From Bacillota bacterium (lineage in GTDB: Bacteria > Eremiobacterota > SpSt-956 > JAKJGF01), in the NCBI GenBank assembly GCA_029555925.1, contig JAKPQU010000277.1, positions 1 to 7,011 of the forward strand: DNA of 7,011 nucleotides, in the 5' to 3' direction. The notes beneath the pieces are model-generated. The model did not search any database and was not told the origin of the DNA. It worked only from the letters and a program-made list of their open reading frames with translations. A program made the translations under genes and the position numbers. Positions 6,550 through 7,011 of this stretch are shown piece by piece; position 1 is the stretch's first letter; each line of letters opens with the position of its first letter.

Positions 6550-6626
6550 TGAAAATTGAAAACTTTTTTTACAAACCCTTAACTATGTGATTAAAATGAA
6601 AAATTATCAACAATTCCTCATATGTC

Positions 6627-6657
6627 AGAGGCCTGATCATATTATCCGACAGGCTCT
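6627..6657 (+). terminator. Hairpin with pyrimidine tail after the DHS-like gene, possible terminator
   Basis: AGAG-G-CCTG (6627-6635) pairs with CAGGCTCT (6650-6657) as an 8-bp stem with one bulged G and a 14-nt loop, followed by CCTTTTCCTCTT. The tail is only partly T-rich. A T7 run at 6564-6570, right after the stop codon, is an additional or alternative end point. The CAGGCTCT arm also recurs in the palindrome downstream (6778-6785, inverted at 6886-6893). Confidence 0.4.
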
Positions 6658-6732
6658 CCTTTTCCTCTTGCTCTAGACCTTACCCGACGGGCATCAATAA
6701 ACATTTCAAGAATAAGTTTTATGTAAACTAAA

Positions 6733-6938
6733 TACCGCTACAGGTAAATTAGTAACCATTTATCAGCTTCTGCCTGCCAGGCTCTTACGAAGAAAAATAA
6801 TTTGCCTTATTTAATTTGTTTTACAGACAATAAATTAGCCCTTATTTAATTTTTAATACTATAGAAAAAGCTAATTTTTCTTCTCCAGAGCCTGCCAGTC
6901 AGAAGCTTTTTATGGATACCCTTTTACCTGTTACGGTA
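6733..6938. repeat. Large imperfect palindrome of about 206 bp, MITE-like or structured RNA
   Basis: The left arm 6733-6798 and the right arm 6874-6938 are inverted copies, about 51 of 66 positions by hand alignment with one gap. Exact blocks include TACCG, ACAGGTAAA, AGCTTCTG, CAGGCTCT and GAAGAAAAAT. The 75-nt centre is AT-rich and holds a 13-bp direct repeat CCTTATTTAATTT (6805-6817 and 6840-6852) plus an AAATTAGC/GCTAATTT pair (6832-6839, 6870-6877). No coding frame is apparent. It could be an old miniature inverted-repeat element or a long-stem RNA. Confidence 0.75.
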
Positions 6939-6965
6939 ATAAGCATGTAATAAAGGTCTTGCTCC

Positions 6966-6993
6966 CGTCACGCGTTACGCGTTACGCGTTACG
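6966..6993 (+). repeat. GC-rich heptad array at the right end of the window
   Basis: Four tandem 7-bp units CGTCACG, CGTTACG, CGTTACG, CGTTACG, the same family as at 2554-2627 and 3942-3969. It begins 28 bp outside the right arm of the large palindrome. No inverted partner is within the window on its right side. Confidence 0.85.
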
Positions 6994-7011
6994 AGATTAA
7001 TAAGAAAATAC

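Larger units (their letters stand above)
6550..7011. other. Gene-free stretch after the DHS-like gene
   Basis: No coding region is supported in this 460 bp on either strand. It begins with two degenerate heptads TGAAAAT and TGAAAAC (6550-6563) plus T7. It then contains the terminator-like hairpin, the large palindrome and the last GC-rich heptad array. A gene may begin beyond the right edge. Confidence 0.7.

Noticed and set aside
6733..6938. Insertion sequence
   Set aside because: There is no transposase frame between the arms and no target duplication I could identify; at most it is a non-autonomous element.

Overview
The window is AT-rich bacterial DNA with two divergent gene blocks separated by about 650 bp of non-coding sequence. 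On the minus strand, reading left, is a chemotaxis adaptation operon cheR-cheD-cheB. On the plus strand, reading right, are a short-form phosphoglycerate-dehydrogenase-like serA, a DUF1015 gene and a bacterial deoxyhypusine-synthase-like gene. All six are ordinary chromosomal genes. The lineage cannot be fixed from the sequence. CheR/CheD/CheB show a motile, chemotactic bacterium. The serA + DUF1015 pair, the DHS-like gene and the heptad repeats between genes fit a deep-branching, probably anaerobic, often uncultured group (for example Omnitrophota, Planctomycetota, Nitrospirota or clostridial relatives), but this is only a guess.

Left part (1-2400, minus strand). cheR is intact, overlaps cheD by an ATGA junction, and cheD ends one base before the cheB start. 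CheR methylates receptors, and CheB and CheD demethylate or deamidate them. Both cheD and cheB carry one missing base: cheD at an A7 run (1235-1241) and cheB at about 84-86. Family-like sequence resumes immediately in the other frame in each case. These are either sequencing or assembly deletions, very recent inactivation, or, for cheD, slippage at the homopolymer. cheB also runs off the left edge just at its catalytic Asp. A good sigma-A-type promoter lies upstream of cheR.

Middle (2288-2939). No gene is visible. The stretch holds the cheR promoter with repeated TTCACCA motifs, an AT hairpin, a large hairpin made of 7-bp CGTGACG-type units, a possible three-stem RNA fold and a weak candidate serA promoter.

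Right part (2940-6549, plus strand). serA makes a PGDH-type 2-hydroxyacid dehydrogenase whose NAD-specificity Asp is replaced by a Val-Arg-Ser signature. It is followed by a DUF1015 protein with a DGHHR motif, a neighbourhood that points to serine or phosphoserine metabolism. The DHS-like protein keeps the catalytic WGK lysine but has a changed substrate pocket. Its product is unknown.

The gaps are as notable as the genes. Tandem 7-bp units with a GTGA (or TCAC) core occur at five places in two flavours, GC-rich CGTGACG and AT-rich AGTGAGT/AGTGAAC, and the AT-rich flavour starts right at stop codons and folds into hairpins. The last 460 bp have no gene but hold a terminator-like hairpin, a roughly 206-bp imperfect palindrome resembling a MITE or a structured RNA, and another heptad array.
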